From NCBI RefSeq assembly GCF_012927245.1, contig NZ_JABBGE010000001.1:1021513-1085512 (forward strand): a DNA stretch of 64,000 bases, written 5' to 3'. Positions 19,729-28,488 of this stretch are shown here, one piece after another. Under the pieces are notes generated by a model that did not search any database, had not been told where the DNA came from, and saw only the letters and a program-made list of their open reading frames with translations. The stretch is from Streptomyces sp. R302 (GTDB taxonomy: Bacteria > Actinomycetota > Actinomycetes > Streptomycetales > Streptomycetaceae). Position 1 is the first letter of the stretch. Each line of letters begins with the position of its first letter. Position numbers and translations under genes: made by a program.

Positions 19729-20697
19729 ATGGACCTTGCCTACATTCCCAGCCCGTCGACCGGTGTCCTCCACCTCGGACCGATCCCGCTGCGCGGCTAT
19801 GCCTTCTGCATCATCCTCGGTGTCTTCGTCGCCGTCTGGCTCGGCAACAAGCGCTGGATCGCCCGGGGCGGCACCGCCGGCACCGTCGCCGACATCGCCG
19901 TCTGGGCGGTGCCGTTCGGCCTCGTCGGCGGACGCCTCTACCACGTGATCACCGACTACCAGCTGTACTTCAGCGAGGGTGAGAACTGGGTCGACGCCTT
20001 CAAGATCTGGGAGGGCGGCCTCGGCATCTGGGGCGCCATCGCCTTCGGCGCCGTCGGCGCCTGGATCGGCTGCCGCCGCCGGGGCATCCCGCTCCCGGCG
20101 TACGCGGACGCCATCGCGCCCGGCATCGTCCTCGCCCAGGCCATCGGCCGCTGGGGCAACTGGTTCAACCAGGAGCTGTACGGCAGGCCCACCGACCTGC
20201 CGTGGGCGCTGAAGATCACCGAGAGCGCCAACCGCGAGGCCGGGCTCTACCACCCGACCTTCCTCTACGAGTCCCTCTGGTGCGTCGGCGTCGCCGTCCT
20301 CGTCATCTGGGCCGACCGCCGCTTCAAGCTCGGCCACGGCCGCGCCTTCGCCCTGTACGTCGCCGCCTACTGCGCCGGCCGCGGCTGGATCGAGTACATG
20401 CGGGTCGACGAGGCCCACCACATCCTGGGCCTGCGGCTCAACGTGTGGACCGCGATCATCGTCTTCCTCCTCGCCGTCGTCTACATGGTCGTCTCGGCGC
20501 GGATCCGTCCGGGCCGCGAGGAGCTCGTCGAGCCGCGCTCCCGCAAGCCGGTGGACCCGGAGACGCCCGGGGACACGGAGAAGGCCGTGGACATGGAGAA
20601 GACCGAGCGGGCGGAGAAGACGGACGACGCCCCGGCGGACTCCGACGACGTCGAGAACGGGGCCGGGAACGGCGCCGGGTCGGCTGCCAAGGGCTGA
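19729..20697 (+). CDS. lgt: Prolipoprotein diacylglyceryl transferase
   Basis: 322 aa integral membrane enzyme that transfers diacylglycerol to the lipobox cysteine of prolipoproteins. Family signatures GLVGGRLYHVI (about residues 64-74) and AIGRWGNWFNQELYGRPT are present, and at least six hydrophobic helices are visible. The C-terminal 45 residues form a highly charged Glu/Lys/Asp tail (PETPGDTEKAVDMEKTERA), a variable extension common in actinobacterial Lgt. A 16-bp terminator hairpin lies after it. Confidence 0.97.
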   Translation: MDLAYIPSPSTGVLHLGPIPLRGYAFCIILGVFVAVWLGNKRWIARGGTAGTVADIAVWAVPFGLVGGRLYHVITDYQLYFSEGENWVDAFKIWEGGLGIWGAIAFGAVGAWIGCRRRGIPLPAYADAIAPGIVLAQAIGRWGNWFNQELYGRPTDLPWALKITESANREAGLYHPTFLYESLWCVGVAVLVIWADRRFKLGHGRAFALYVAAYCAGRGWIEYMRVDEAHHILGLRLNVWTAIIVFLLAVVYMVVSARIRPGREELVEPRSRKPVDPETPGDTEKAVDMEKTERAEKTDDAPADSDDVENGAGNGAGSAAKG

Positions 20698-20740
20698 CGC
20701 CCCGGCCGTACTCCGGCCGTACCCCCTTCCGTACGCCCAC

Positions 20741-20777
20741 GAGGGCCGCCGGGACCGAAGAGGTCCCGGCGGCCCTC
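20741..20777. terminator. Bidirectional terminator between lgt and the citE-like gene
   Basis: A perfect 16-bp inverted repeat (20741-20756 with 20762-20777) with loop GAAGA lies between two convergent genes. There is no T-run, but a perfect GC-rich stem is typical of streptomycete terminators. Confidence 0.85.
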
Positions 20778-20796
20778 GCGCATGTCCCGGTACGGG

Positions 20797-21633
20797 TCAG
20801 CCGAGGCGGTCCGCGAGGGCCAGGACCCGGTGGGCGCCCGCCACCACCGCCGCGTCCACGAACCGGCCGTCCGCCAGGGCCAGCGCGCCCCGGTCGGTCT
20901 CGGCCGCCGCCACCACCGCGCGGGCCGCGTCGACCTCCTGCGCGGTCGGCAGATAGGCCCGCTCGATCACCGGGAGCTGCCGGGGGTGGATGGCGGCCCG
21001 GCCGAGGAAGCCGAGCGCCCGGCCCCGGACGCAGCCGGCGGCCAGCGCGTCGAGGTCGCCGATGTCCGCGTGGACCGACTGCACGGGCGGCGGCAGCCGT
21101 GCCGCCCGGGCGGCGACCACGATCCGGCTGCGCGGCCAGTCGAGCCCGCCGTCCTCGCGCACCCCCAGGTCGGCGCGGAGGTCGGCCTCGCCGAGGGAGA
21201 GGCCGCGCACCGCCGGGTGGGCGGTGGCGATGGCGTACGCCTGCTCCACGGCCAGGGCGTTCTCCAGGAGCGGGTAGAGCGGGAGGCCGGGCGCGAGCTC
21301 GCTGATCCGGTGGATGTCGGAGGGGTGTGTCACCTTGGGTACACGGAGACCGCCGAGGCCGGGGAGGGAGGCCAGGACGGGGATGTCGCGCGGGGTGTGG
21401 ATGCGGACGTGCACCGGGACCGGGTGGGCGTCGGAGAGCAGATCGACGGTGGCGTCGAGGGCGTACGCCTTGCGGTCGGGGGCGACCGCGTCCTCCAGGT
21501 CCACGATGACCACGTCGGCGCCCGAGCCGAGCGCCTTGCCGACCACCTCCGGGCGGTCGCCGGGGGCGTACAGCCAGGTGAGGGGGAGTCTGCCGCGGTG
21601 CCGCAGGCCGTTCACGGCGCCCGGGGCGCTCAT
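20797..21633 (-). CDS. HpcH/HpaI aldolase / citrate lyase beta (CitE-like) protein
   Basis: 278 aa barrel lyase. WLYAPGDRPEVVGKALGSGADVVIVDLEDAVAP is the CitE signature, with the Asp/Glu that bind Mg, followed by VHVRIHTPRD, LRVPKVTHP, YPLLENALAV and GLSLGEADLRADLG. Such stand-alone CitE-like enzymes cleave acyl-CoA substrates such as citramalyl- or malyl-CoA into acetyl-CoA plus a keto acid. It is the last gene of the seven-gene operon and overlaps the CoA-transferase gene by 4 bp (ATGA), suggesting that the two act in sequence. Confidence 0.88.
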   Translation of the reverse strand: MSAPGAVNGLRHRGRLPLTWLYAPGDRPEVVGKALGSGADVVIVDLEDAVAPDRKAYALDATVDLLSDAHPVPVHVRIHTPRDIPVLASLPGLGGLRVPKVTHPSDIHRISELAPGLPLYPLLENALAVEQAYAIATAHPAVRGLSLGEADLRADLGVREDGGLDWPRSRIVVAARAARLPPPVQSVHADIGDLDALAAGCVRGRALGFLGRAAIHPRQLPVIERAYLPTAQEVDAARAVVAAAETDRGALALADGRFVDAAVVAGAHRVLALADRLG

Positions 21634-22835
21634 ACCGCCCCCTGGGCGCGCAGGGCGCTGATCTCGGCGGGGGCGAAGCCGGCCGCGGTCAGGACCTCGT
21701 CGGTGTCGGCGCCGTGCGGGCGGCCGGCCCAGCGGATCCCGCCGGGCGTCTCGGAGAGCCGGAAGAGCACGTTCTGCATGCGGATCGGGCCGAGTTCCGG
21801 GTCGGGGACCTCGGTGACCGTGCCGAGCGCCTGGTACTGGGGGTCGGCCAGGACGTCCCGGACGTCGTAGACCGGGGCGATCGCGGCCTCCGCCTTCTCG
21901 AAGGCGGCCATGGCCTCGTCGCGGGTGTGGCGGGCGATCCAGGAGCCGACGGCCTCGTCGAGGACGTCGGCGTGCGCGGCCCGGCCCGTGCCGTCGGCGA
22001 ACCACGGCTCGTCGATCAGCTCGGCGCGGTCCACCAGGCGCAGCACGCGCTCGGCGATGGACTGCGCGGAGGTGGAGACGGCCACCCAGGAGCCGTCGGA
22101 GGTCCGGTAGGTGTTGCGGGGGGCGTTGTTGCGGGAGCGGTTGCCGGTGCGCGGCTGGACGTAGCCGAGCTGGTCGTACCAGAGGGGGTGGGGGCCGACG
22201 ACGGAGAGCATCGGTTCGATGATGGCCATGTCGACGACCTGGCCGTGGCCGGTCGTGGTCCTCGCGGTGAGCGCGGTCATCACCGCGTACGCGGTGGCGA
22301 GGGCGGCGACCGAGTCGGCGAGGCCGAAGGGGGGCAGGGTCGGCGGGCCGTCGGGCTCGCCGGTGATCGCGGCGAAGCCGCTCATCGCCTCGGCGAGGGT
22401 CCCGAAGCCGGGGCGGTGGGCGTACGGCCCGAACTGGCCGAAGCCGGTGACCCGGGCCAGGACGAGGCGCGGGTTGGCCGTGGACAGCTCCTCCCAGCCC
22501 AGGCCCCAGCGTTCCAGGGTGCCGGGGCGGAAGTTCTCCACGATCACGTCGGCGTCGGCGGCGAGGCGCAGCAGGGCGTCCCGGCCGCCGGGGGTGGACA
22601 GGTCGAGGGTCACGGTCCGCTTGTTGCGGCCCAGGACCTTCCACCACAGGCCCACCCCGTCCTTGGCGGGGCCGTGGCCCCGGGACGGGTCGGGCTTGCG
22701 GGGGTGCTCGACCTTGACGACGTCGGCGCCGAAGTCGCCGAGCATCATGGCGGCCAGCGGCCCGGCGAAGAGCGTCGCCAGATCGAGGACGCGGAGCCCG
22801 TCCAGGGGCGCGGCGGGGGAGGGGGCGGTGGTCAT
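21630..22835 (-). CDS. Class III (CaiB/BaiF) CoA-transferase
   Basis: 401 aa, typical length. Moves CoA between carboxylic acids through an aspartyl-CoA anhydride. LDGLRVLDLATLFAGPLAAMMLGDFGADVVKVEHP is the family N-terminus, KRTVTLDLSTPGGRD follows, and the catalytic Asp is expected in GHGQVVDMAIIEPML. The product is paired by overlap with a CitE-like lyase: activation to a CoA thioester followed by C-C cleavage is a reasonable inference. The substrate is unknown. The start overlaps the ribokinase stop by 4 bp. Confidence 0.9.
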   Translation of the reverse strand: MTTAPSPAAPLDGLRVLDLATLFAGPLAAMMLGDFGADVVKVEHPRKPDPSRGHGPAKDGVGLWWKVLGRNKRTVTLDLSTPGGRDALLRLAADADVIVENFRPGTLERWGLGWEELSTANPRLVLARVTGFGQFGPYAHRPGFGTLAEAMSGFAAITGEPDGPPTLPPFGLADSVAALATAYAVMTALTARTTTGHGQVVDMAIIEPMLSVVGPHPLWYDQLGYVQPRTGNRSRNNAPRNTYRTSDGSWVAVSTSAQSIAERVLRLVDRAELIDEPWFADGTGRAAHADVLDEAVGSWIARHTRDEAMAAFEKAEAAIAPVYDVRDVLADPQYQALGTVTEVPDPELGPIRMQNVLFRLSETPGGIRWAGRPHGADTDEVLTAAGFAPAEISALRAQGAV

Positions 22836-23752
22836 GTGGGGTCGGCCTCCAGGGACGCGGGGGTGCCGAGGGCCGTGTCGATCTCGGTGCGGTACGGCAT
22901 CGAGGTCGACGCGCCCTCGCGCCGGACGGACAGCGCGGCGGCCGTGCCGGCCCAGGTCAGCGCCTCGGGCACGGGACGGCCCTCGCCGAGGGCGACCGCG
23001 AGGGCGCCGACGAAGGTGTCGCCGGCCGCGGTGGTGTCCACGGCCCGCACCTGGGGGGCGGGCACGGCGAGCAGTTCCGCGCCGCGCGCCGCGTAGAGAC
23101 AGCCGGCCGCGCCGAGGGTGACGACGACCTCGGGGACGACTTCGAGGAGGGCGAGCGCGGCGGCGTGCGGGTCGGCGCGGCCGGTGAGCGCCGTGGCCTC
23201 GTGCTCGTTGGGCACCAGCAGGTCGGTGACGTCGAAGAGTTCGGGCGGCAGCGGCTGGACGGGGGCCGGGGTGAGGACGGTCTTCACGCCGTTCCGGCGG
23301 GCGTGCGCGGCGCCGTCGACGACCGCGGAGAGGGGGAGTTCGAGCTGGAGGAGGAGCAGGTCGGCGGTGGCGATCAGGGCCTCGTCGCCGTGGCTGAGGG
23401 AGGTGACGGTGCCGTTGGCGCCGGGGACCACGACGATGGCGTTGCCGCCCTCGTCGTCCACGACGATGTGCGCGGTGCCCGAGGGGCCCTCGACGGTGCG
23501 GAGCAGGTCGGTGTCGACGGAGCAGTGCTCCAGGGTGTCGCGGAGCCGGTATCCGAAGTCGTCGGAGCCGACCGCGCCGATCATGGCGACCTCGCCGCCG
23601 GCGCGGGCGGCGGCGACCGCCTGGTTGGCGCCCTTGCCGCCGGGGATCGTGCGGAAGGCCCGGCCGGTGACGGTCTCGCCGCGGGCCGGGGCCTTCGGCA
23701 CGTAGGCGACGAGGTCCATGTTGGTGCTCCCGAGTACCACGATGCTGGTCAT
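22832..23752 (-). CDS. rbsK: Ribokinase-like PfkB family sugar kinase
   Basis: 306 aa. PfkB signatures: the first, PGGKGANQAVAAARAGG, and the second, VDTTAAGDTFVGALAVAL with the catalytic Asp. The N-terminal VVLGSTNMDLV and LVPNEHEATALTG are typical of ribokinase rather than fructokinase. It would phosphorylate ribose or a related pentose at C5. There is no ribose ABC transporter nearby; instead the gene overlaps an ADP-ribosylglycohydrolase gene, hinting that its ribose could come from an ADP-ribosyl compound. Confidence 0.88.
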   Translation of the reverse strand: MTSIVVLGSTNMDLVAYVPKAPARGETVTGRAFRTIPGGKGANQAVAAARAGGEVAMIGAVGSDDFGYRLRDTLEHCSVDTDLLRTVEGPSGTAHIVVDDEGGNAIVVVPGANGTVTSLSHGDEALIATADLLLLQLELPLSAVVDGAAHARRNGVKTVLTPAPVQPLPPELFDVTDLLVPNEHEATALTGRADPHAAALALLEVVPEVVVTLGAAGCLYAARGAELLAVPAPQVRAVDTTAAGDTFVGALAVALGEGRPVPEALTWAGTAAALSVRREGASTSMPYRTEIDTALGTPASLEADPT

Positions 23753-25527
23753 GGGCGTACTGCCTCCAGGTGGGTCAGGTCGGCGAGGGCGTCGAACCCG
23801 ATGCCGTCGAAGGACGCCACCGAGGTCGAGAGCCGGTTCTTCAGGGGGGAGGTCCAGCGGTCGGGGAGCCGGTCCGGGTGTCCGGCGAGGAGACCGGCGA
23901 CGGAGCCGGCGGTGGCGCCGTTGGAGTCGGTGTCCCAGCCGCCGGAGACCGCCGCGCAGACGGAGCGGGTGAAGTCGCCGTCGGCGTGGGTGAGCGCGGC
24001 GGCGAGCAGCGCGGTGTTCGGCACGGCATGGACCCAGTGGTACCCGCCGTAGCGGGCGTGCAGCCGGTCGACGACGGTGTCGAACGCGGGGTCGGCGCGG
24101 GCGGTGGCGATGCCGTACCGGACGGCCTCGGCGAGCCGGGAGCGGGGCGGGACGACGGAGAGCCCGGCGGCCAGCGCGCGGTGGACGTCGCCGGTGCCGT
24201 CCGCGGCGGCGGCCAGGGCCGCGGCGACGAACATCGCGCCGTGGACGCCGGCGGCGGTGTGGCTGAGGACGGCGTCCCGGTGGGCCTGGGCGGCGGCCCC
24301 GGCCGGGTCGCCGGGGCGGGTCCAGCCGTGGACGTCGGCCCGGATCTGGGCGCCGATCCACTCCCGGAAGGGGTTGCGGCGGACGGCGGTCAGCGGCGGT
24401 TCGATCCCGTCGAGGAGGTTGCGGTAGGCGATCCGCTCGGCGGTGAAGGTCCGGCCGGCGGGGAGCTCGTCCAGCCACAGGCGGGCGACGTCGGCGGTGG
24501 TGAAGTCACGGCCGTGGCGGCGGAGGAGGAGCAGGGCGAGGAGGGGGTAGTCGAGGTCGTCGTCCTCGGGCATGCCGTCGATGTTCTCGGCGAGCGAGGT
24601 GGCGGCGGAACGGCGGTTCCAGGGGTGGGCCGCGAGCAGTTCCCGGGGGACTCCGCGCGCGGTGAACCAGTCGTCGAGCGGCCAGTTCCCGGCGGCCCGG
24701 GCGAGCGCCCGGATGGCGTCCAGCGGCAGCTTCTCGACGGGCTTCCCGAGCACACACCCGACGGCCCTGCCGAGCCAGGCGGCGTGCAGCCGGTCGCGGA
24801 GGGCGGGGTCCTCGGCGGCGCCGGGGAGCGGGGCGGGGCGGTCGGGGCAGGCGGCGACGATCGCGTCGAGGGCGGTGGGCTCGTCGGCGGCGAGGGGGGA
24901 GGGGAGGGCGTCGAGGGCGTCGAGCAGCTCCTCGGCGAGCGGCCGCAGTTCCGGCCGGGGCCCGGGGGAGGCGCCGGCGGCGGGCGGCGCGGGGTGCCCG
25001 CCGGCGGCGTACCAGCGCGCCGCGAGCTCCCGCGCGTCCCGCCCGTCCTCGGCGGCCTGCCGCAGCTCGTGTCCGACGAGGTCCTCGGGCTGCACCCAGG
25101 TGAGCCGGAGCGCGGGAGCGGGTGCCGGCCGTCCGTCGGAGGCGTGCCGGGCTCCGGTGGCGGGTGCCGTGCGGGCGTACGGGGCGGGCCCGGTGGTGCC
25201 GGGGGCGTCGCGGGGCGCGGCCCGGTCGGGTGCGAGTCCGGGGTACGCGGTGGGTGGCGCGGCGGAACGGGCCCGGTGGGCGGGCTTCGTGGCCGGCGGG
25301 CGGGGCGGCGCGGTCCTGGCGCCCGGGGTGGTCGCCGGGTCCGTGCCGGTCGTGGTGAGCGCGGGAGGGACGGGCGTGGCTCCGGGGCCTGGGGGGTGGC
25401 CCGGGCCGGGGGACGCGGCCGGTCGTGCCGGGGCGGCCGTGCGGGGCGGCCCGGGGGTGTGCGCCGGTGTGCGGGTGGCAGGGCGGGCCGGGGGGCGGTC
25501 CGGGTGGGCGGGGGTGGTGTCGGTCAT
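23749..25527 (-). CDS. ADP-ribosylglycohydrolase family protein 1, long form
   Basis: 592 aa. The first 130 or so residues are Pro/Ala/Thr-rich and look disordered. A conserved segment follows (LTWVQPEDLVGHELRQAAEDG), and the hydrolase domain starts near residue 245 (WLGRAVGCVLGKPVE). Metal motifs are altered from the classic form: MPEDDDLDYPL at the first site and GGWDTDSNGATAGSVAGLL at the second, with the second site intact. In the first glycine motif the usual GDA is GCV. The start is set by the ATGA overlap with the upstream paralogue. Substrate unknown. Confidence 0.85.
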   Translation of the reverse strand: MTDTTPAHPDRPPARPATRTPAHTPGPPRTAAPARPAASPGPGHPPGPGATPVPPALTTTGTDPATTPGARTAPPRPPATKPAHRARSAAPPTAYPGLAPDRAAPRDAPGTTGPAPYARTAPATGARHASDGRPAPAPALRLTWVQPEDLVGHELRQAAEDGRDARELAARWYAAGGHPAPPAAGASPGPRPELRPLAEELLDALDALPSPLAADEPTALDAIVAACPDRPAPLPGAAEDPALRDRLHAAWLGRAVGCVLGKPVEKLPLDAIRALARAAGNWPLDDWFTARGVPRELLAAHPWNRRSAATSLAENIDGMPEDDDLDYPLLALLLLRRHGRDFTTADVARLWLDELPAGRTFTAERIAYRNLLDGIEPPLTAVRRNPFREWIGAQIRADVHGWTRPGDPAGAAAQAHRDAVLSHTAAGVHGAMFVAAALAAAADGTGDVHRALAAGLSVVPPRSRLAEAVRYGIATARADPAFDTVVDRLHARYGGYHWVHAVPNTALLAAALTHADGDFTRSVCAAVSGGWDTDSNGATAGSVAGLLAGHPDRLPDRWTSPLKNRLSTSVASFDGIGFDALADLTHLEAVRP

Positions 25528-26675
25528 CGGGCCGGATCCGTCAGGGCGGCGCGGGCGGACTCGTGGGCGCGGCGGCGGGCGGTGTCGCGGGCGAAGACCT
25601 CGGCGGCGACCGCGGCGAGGGAACGGGCCGGGGCGTGGAGGTCGAGGCGGCTGGCCTCCGCCACCCGCTTCGCCCACTCCGCGGGGACGGCGGCCTCGCC
25701 GTGGAGGGCGCCGGCGATCGCGCCCGCCATGGTGGCGATGGAGTCGCAGTCGCGTCCGTAGTTGACCGCGCCGAGGACCGTACGGCGGTAGTCGCCCTCG
25801 CCGACCAGGAGCATGCCGAGCGCGATCGGCAGCTCCTCGATGGCGTGGAGGCGGGAGGGGCGGCGGGCGTCGAGACCGGGGTTGCGGTAGTCGGGGCCGA
25901 CGGAGTCGTACGGGGCCACCGCCCTGCGGAGCGGTACGAGCGCGGACTCGAAGTCCCGGTGGCGGTCGGCGGCTTCGGCGACCGCCTCGATCGCGGCGCG
26001 GGTGCCGTCCTTGGCGAGGGCCAGGGCGGTGTCGACGACCGTGCGCGGGGTGGCGCCGGGGACGCAGGCCGCCGCGACCGCCGCCGCGAGGACGCCTGCC
26101 GCCTCGCGGCCGTACGAGGACTGGTGGGCGCCCGCGACGTCGATCGCCTCGGCGTACGCGCCGTGCGGGTCGGCGGCGTTGACCAGGCCGACCGGGGCCA
26201 TGTACATCGCGGCGCCGCAGTTGACGATGTTTCCGGTGCCGGCCTCGCGGGGGTCGTTGTGCCCGTAGTGGAGGCGGGCGACCAGCCACTTCTCGGCGAG
26301 GAAGATCCGCTGGAGGGGGAGCGCCTCCGCCTCCAGCTCGGGGATCCACACGGGCGTGCCCATGAGTTCGGGCACGAGGTGGTCCGCGACGGCGTACGCG
26401 TCGAGGTGGTCGCGGACCCTCTCGTACACCCGGACGAGGGCGTGGGTCATCAGGGTGTCGTCGGTGACGTGCCCGTCGCCCTTGTGGTACGGGGCGATGG
26501 GGCGGGCGGTGCGCCAGGCGTCGCCGTTCCAGGGGCCGACGATGCCGGTGACGCGGCCGCCGTGGCGTTCGGCGATCTGCTCGGGGGTGTACCCCTCCAC
26601 GGGGCCGCCGAGGGCGTCGCCGACGGCGGCACCGAGGAGACTTCCGGTGATCCGGTCATCCAGTGTGGGTGTCAT
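25524..26675 (-). CDS. ADP-ribosylglycohydrolase family protein 2, canonical
   Basis: 383 aa. All three family motifs are intact: GAAVGDALGGPVEG near the N-terminus, HVTDDTLMTHAL with the Asp-Asp-Thr metal site, and NYGRDCDSIATMAGAIAGALHG with the second metal site. This makes it the best candidate for active dinuclear-Mg hydrolysis of an ADP-ribosyl bond. The ATG at 26675 is preferred; a GTG at 26690 adds five residues. It overlaps the upstream paralogue by about 20 bp and the downstream one by 4 bp. Confidence 0.92.
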   Translation of the reverse strand: MTPTLDDRITGSLLGAAVGDALGGPVEGYTPEQIAERHGGRVTGIVGPWNGDAWRTARPIAPYHKGDGHVTDDTLMTHALVRVYERVRDHLDAYAVADHLVPELMGTPVWIPELEAEALPLQRIFLAEKWLVARLHYGHNDPREAGTGNIVNCGAAMYMAPVGLVNAADPHGAYAEAIDVAGAHQSSYGREAAGVLAAAVAAACVPGATPRTVVDTALALAKDGTRAAIEAVAEAADRHRDFESALVPLRRAVAPYDSVGPDYRNPGLDARRPSRLHAIEELPIALGMLLVGEGDYRRTVLGAVNYGRDCDSIATMAGAIAGALHGEAAVPAEWAKRVAEASRLDLHAPARSLAAVAAEVFARDTARRRAHESARAALTDPAR

Positions 26676-28488
26676 GTCGGAATTGTCCACCTGGGGGCGC
26701 CGGTTCCGTGGCTCCCAGGAGCCCGGCGAGTTCCACCAGGTCCGTACCGGCGAGGCGGGGGAGCGCGCAGCCGGAGAGCGTCCGGCAGGCGTCCCGCCAG
26801 CTCGCCGGGACCGAACGGCCGCCGCCGAGCGCGCCGGTGAGCGCGCCGGCCAGGGCGGGGGCGGAGTCGGCGACCCGGGACAGGCAGGCGGCGGCCGGGA
26901 CGGCGGCGGTCATCGCGCCGCGCGCGGCGACGGTCAGCGCGAGGGCGACCGGGACGGTCTCGGCGGCGGCGATGCCGTAGCTGTAGACGTGGTCGACGAT
27001 CTGGTGCTCCAGGAGGGGGACCAGTTCGAAGGCGGTGTCGGCGGTGCGGGCCAGTTTCACGGCGTGGCGGGCGTTGCGGCCGATCTCGTTGACCGGCGGG
27101 AGTTCGGCGAGGGCGGCCTCGACGGCGGTGTCCGGGTCCGCGCCGCCGAGGGCCGCGGCGACCGCGGCGGCGGTGGCGCGGGCGCCGTGGACGCCGTCGC
27201 CGTCCTGGGTGTACCGGGCGTCGAACTCGGCGAGTCCGGCGGCGGCGCGCGGGTCGCCCGGGTGGACGGTCGCGAGGACGGCGGCGCGGACGCAGGCGGC
27301 GTCGTCGAAGTAGTGCGGGTTGTCGTGGCCGGTGGCGGGCGGGCGCAGACCGGTGGCGAGATTGCCGAGGCCGGCGCGGACGGAGATGCGGGCGCGGAGG
27401 GGGAGGACGGCGGACTCGATCTCCGGCGCGCGGTCGGCGGCGGCGGCGACCTGGCCGGCGAGGTGGTTCCAGGCGAGGTCGACGGCGGCGCGGAGCCGGC
27501 GCTCCGGGGGGAGGGCGGCGAAGAGGGGGCCGGTGGCGGCCAGGACCGCCTCCGCGGTGAAGGCCGCCCACTCGGCGTCGTCGGAGGGGCCGAGGCGGAG
27601 GGGTTCGGGGGGCTGGTTCAGGGCGATGGGGACGGGGAGGGTGGTCGTCGCGTTCTGCTCCGCGAAGGTGTCGAGCTCGCGGGTGAGGCGGCGGGTCCAT
27701 TCGGGCATGCGGGCGGCGCGGTGCCGGGCGGCGGGCCAGCCGGCGGCGTCCCCCGCGGCGAGGCCCAGGAGCAGCCCCTCGACCCGCTCCCGGCTCGCCT
27801 TGGCCGGGGCGGCCGACCCCGCAGTCTCCCGCGCGCGCCCCGCGGCCCAGGTGCCGGTGGCGCGCGGGGCGGTACGGGGCGCACCGGCGCGGTCCGGCAC
27901 GGAGGGGCGCTGCGAATCGGCGCCCGGCACCGGGAGGCCCTGCGGGGCGTGGCCCTGTGAGTCGGCGCCCGGCACCGGGGGCGGGTCCGGCGGGGCGTCG
28001 GTCGCCGGGACGGTGCCCGGCATCGGGCCGGGGGCCGGAGGGGTGTCGGTCGCATGCAGGAGGCCCCGCACCGGGAGGTCCTGCGGGGCGTGGCCCTGCG
28101 AGTCGGTGCCCGGCATCGGGGGCTGTGCCCACCCTCCCCCAAGCTCTCGGCTTCGTTCGAGCAGGGGGGACCCCCATCGCCCTGCGGAACGCCTGCCCAC
28201 AGCTGGGGCGGCAGGGGCGGCGGGGCCGGCAGGCCCGGAAGGGCTGGCCCCGGGAGCGCCGGGCGTGCCGGGAGTGCCGGATCCGGCGGGTCCGGCGGGT
28301 GCGGCGGGTGCGGTGGAGGTGGAAGGCGCGGCAGCGTGAGCGGCGGGGACGCCGGGGTCGGCGGGGCCGCCGGGCCCGGAAGGGCTGGCCCCGGGAGCGC
28401 CGGGAGTGCCGGATCCGGCGGGGCCGGTAGGGCTGGCCTCGGGGGGCGTGGGGGTGGCGGGTGTGGGGGGCGTGGTGGGGGCGCTCAT
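26656..28488 (-). CDS. ADP-ribosylglycohydrolase family protein 3, divergent, long N-terminal tail
   Basis: 610 aa if started at the ATG overlapping the upstream gene (ATGA at 28485-28488). Residues 1 to about 225 are low-complexity Pro/Gly/Ala/Ser with internal direct repeats (DSQGHAPQ occurs twice) and include a translated copy of an interspersed DNA repeat (28123-28202). The hydrolase domain begins with GLLLGLAAGDAAGWPAA. The metal motifs are degraded: SDDAEWAAF replaces the usual DDT, and LSRVADSAPALAGALTGALGG has lost the first Asp of the second site. A start downstream of the repeat is possible. Confidence 0.78.
   Translation of the reverse strand: MSAPTTPPTPATPTPPEASPTGPAGSGTPGAPGASPSGPGGPADPGVPAAHAAAPSTSTAPAAPAGPAGSGTPGTPGAPGASPSGPAGPAAPAAPAVGRRSAGRWGSPLLERSRELGGGWAQPPMPGTDSQGHAPQDLPVRGLLHATDTPPAPGPMPGTVPATDAPPDPPPVPGADSQGHAPQGLPVPGADSQRPSVPDRAGAPRTAPRATGTWAAGRARETAGSAAPAKASRERVEGLLLGLAAGDAAGWPAARHRAARMPEWTRRLTRELDTFAEQNATTTLPVPIALNQPPEPLRLGPSDDAEWAAFTAEAVLAATGPLFAALPPERRLRAAVDLAWNHLAGQVAAAADRAPEIESAVLPLRARISVRAGLGNLATGLRPPATGHDNPHYFDDAACVRAAVLATVHPGDPRAAAGLAEFDARYTQDGDGVHGARATAAAVAAALGGADPDTAVEAALAELPPVNEIGRNARHAVKLARTADTAFELVPLLEHQIVDHVYSYGIAAAETVPVALALTVAARGAMTAAVPAAACLSRVADSAPALAGALTGALGGGRSVPASWRDACRTLSGCALPRLAGTDLVELAGLLGATEPAPPGGQFRHDTHTG
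28123..28202. repeat. Interspersed repeat, long copy, inside a coding frame
   Basis: 80 bp beginning CTGTGCCCACCC and ending GCCTGCCCACAG. It contains an inner hairpin, CCCCC-AA-GCTC paired with GAGC-A-GGGGG around TCGGCTTCGTTC. The ends match the shorter copy at 16574-16614 between trpM and trpB. Elements of this kind are normally intergenic in streptomycetes; here it lies within the N-terminal low-complexity region of an ADP-ribosylglycohydrolase gene and keeps the frame open. Confidence 0.75.
28232..28421. repeat. Direct DNA repeats encoding a Pro/Gly/Ser-rich tail
   Basis: Two near-identical units, at 28232-28290 and 28373-28421, each beginning GGCCCGGAAGGGCTGGCC and ending near GTGCCGGATCCGGCGGG, encode repeated GTPGAPGASPSGP-type peptide. 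The first unit has an additional 9-bp insert. Length variation by slippage is likely between strains. Confidence 0.75.
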
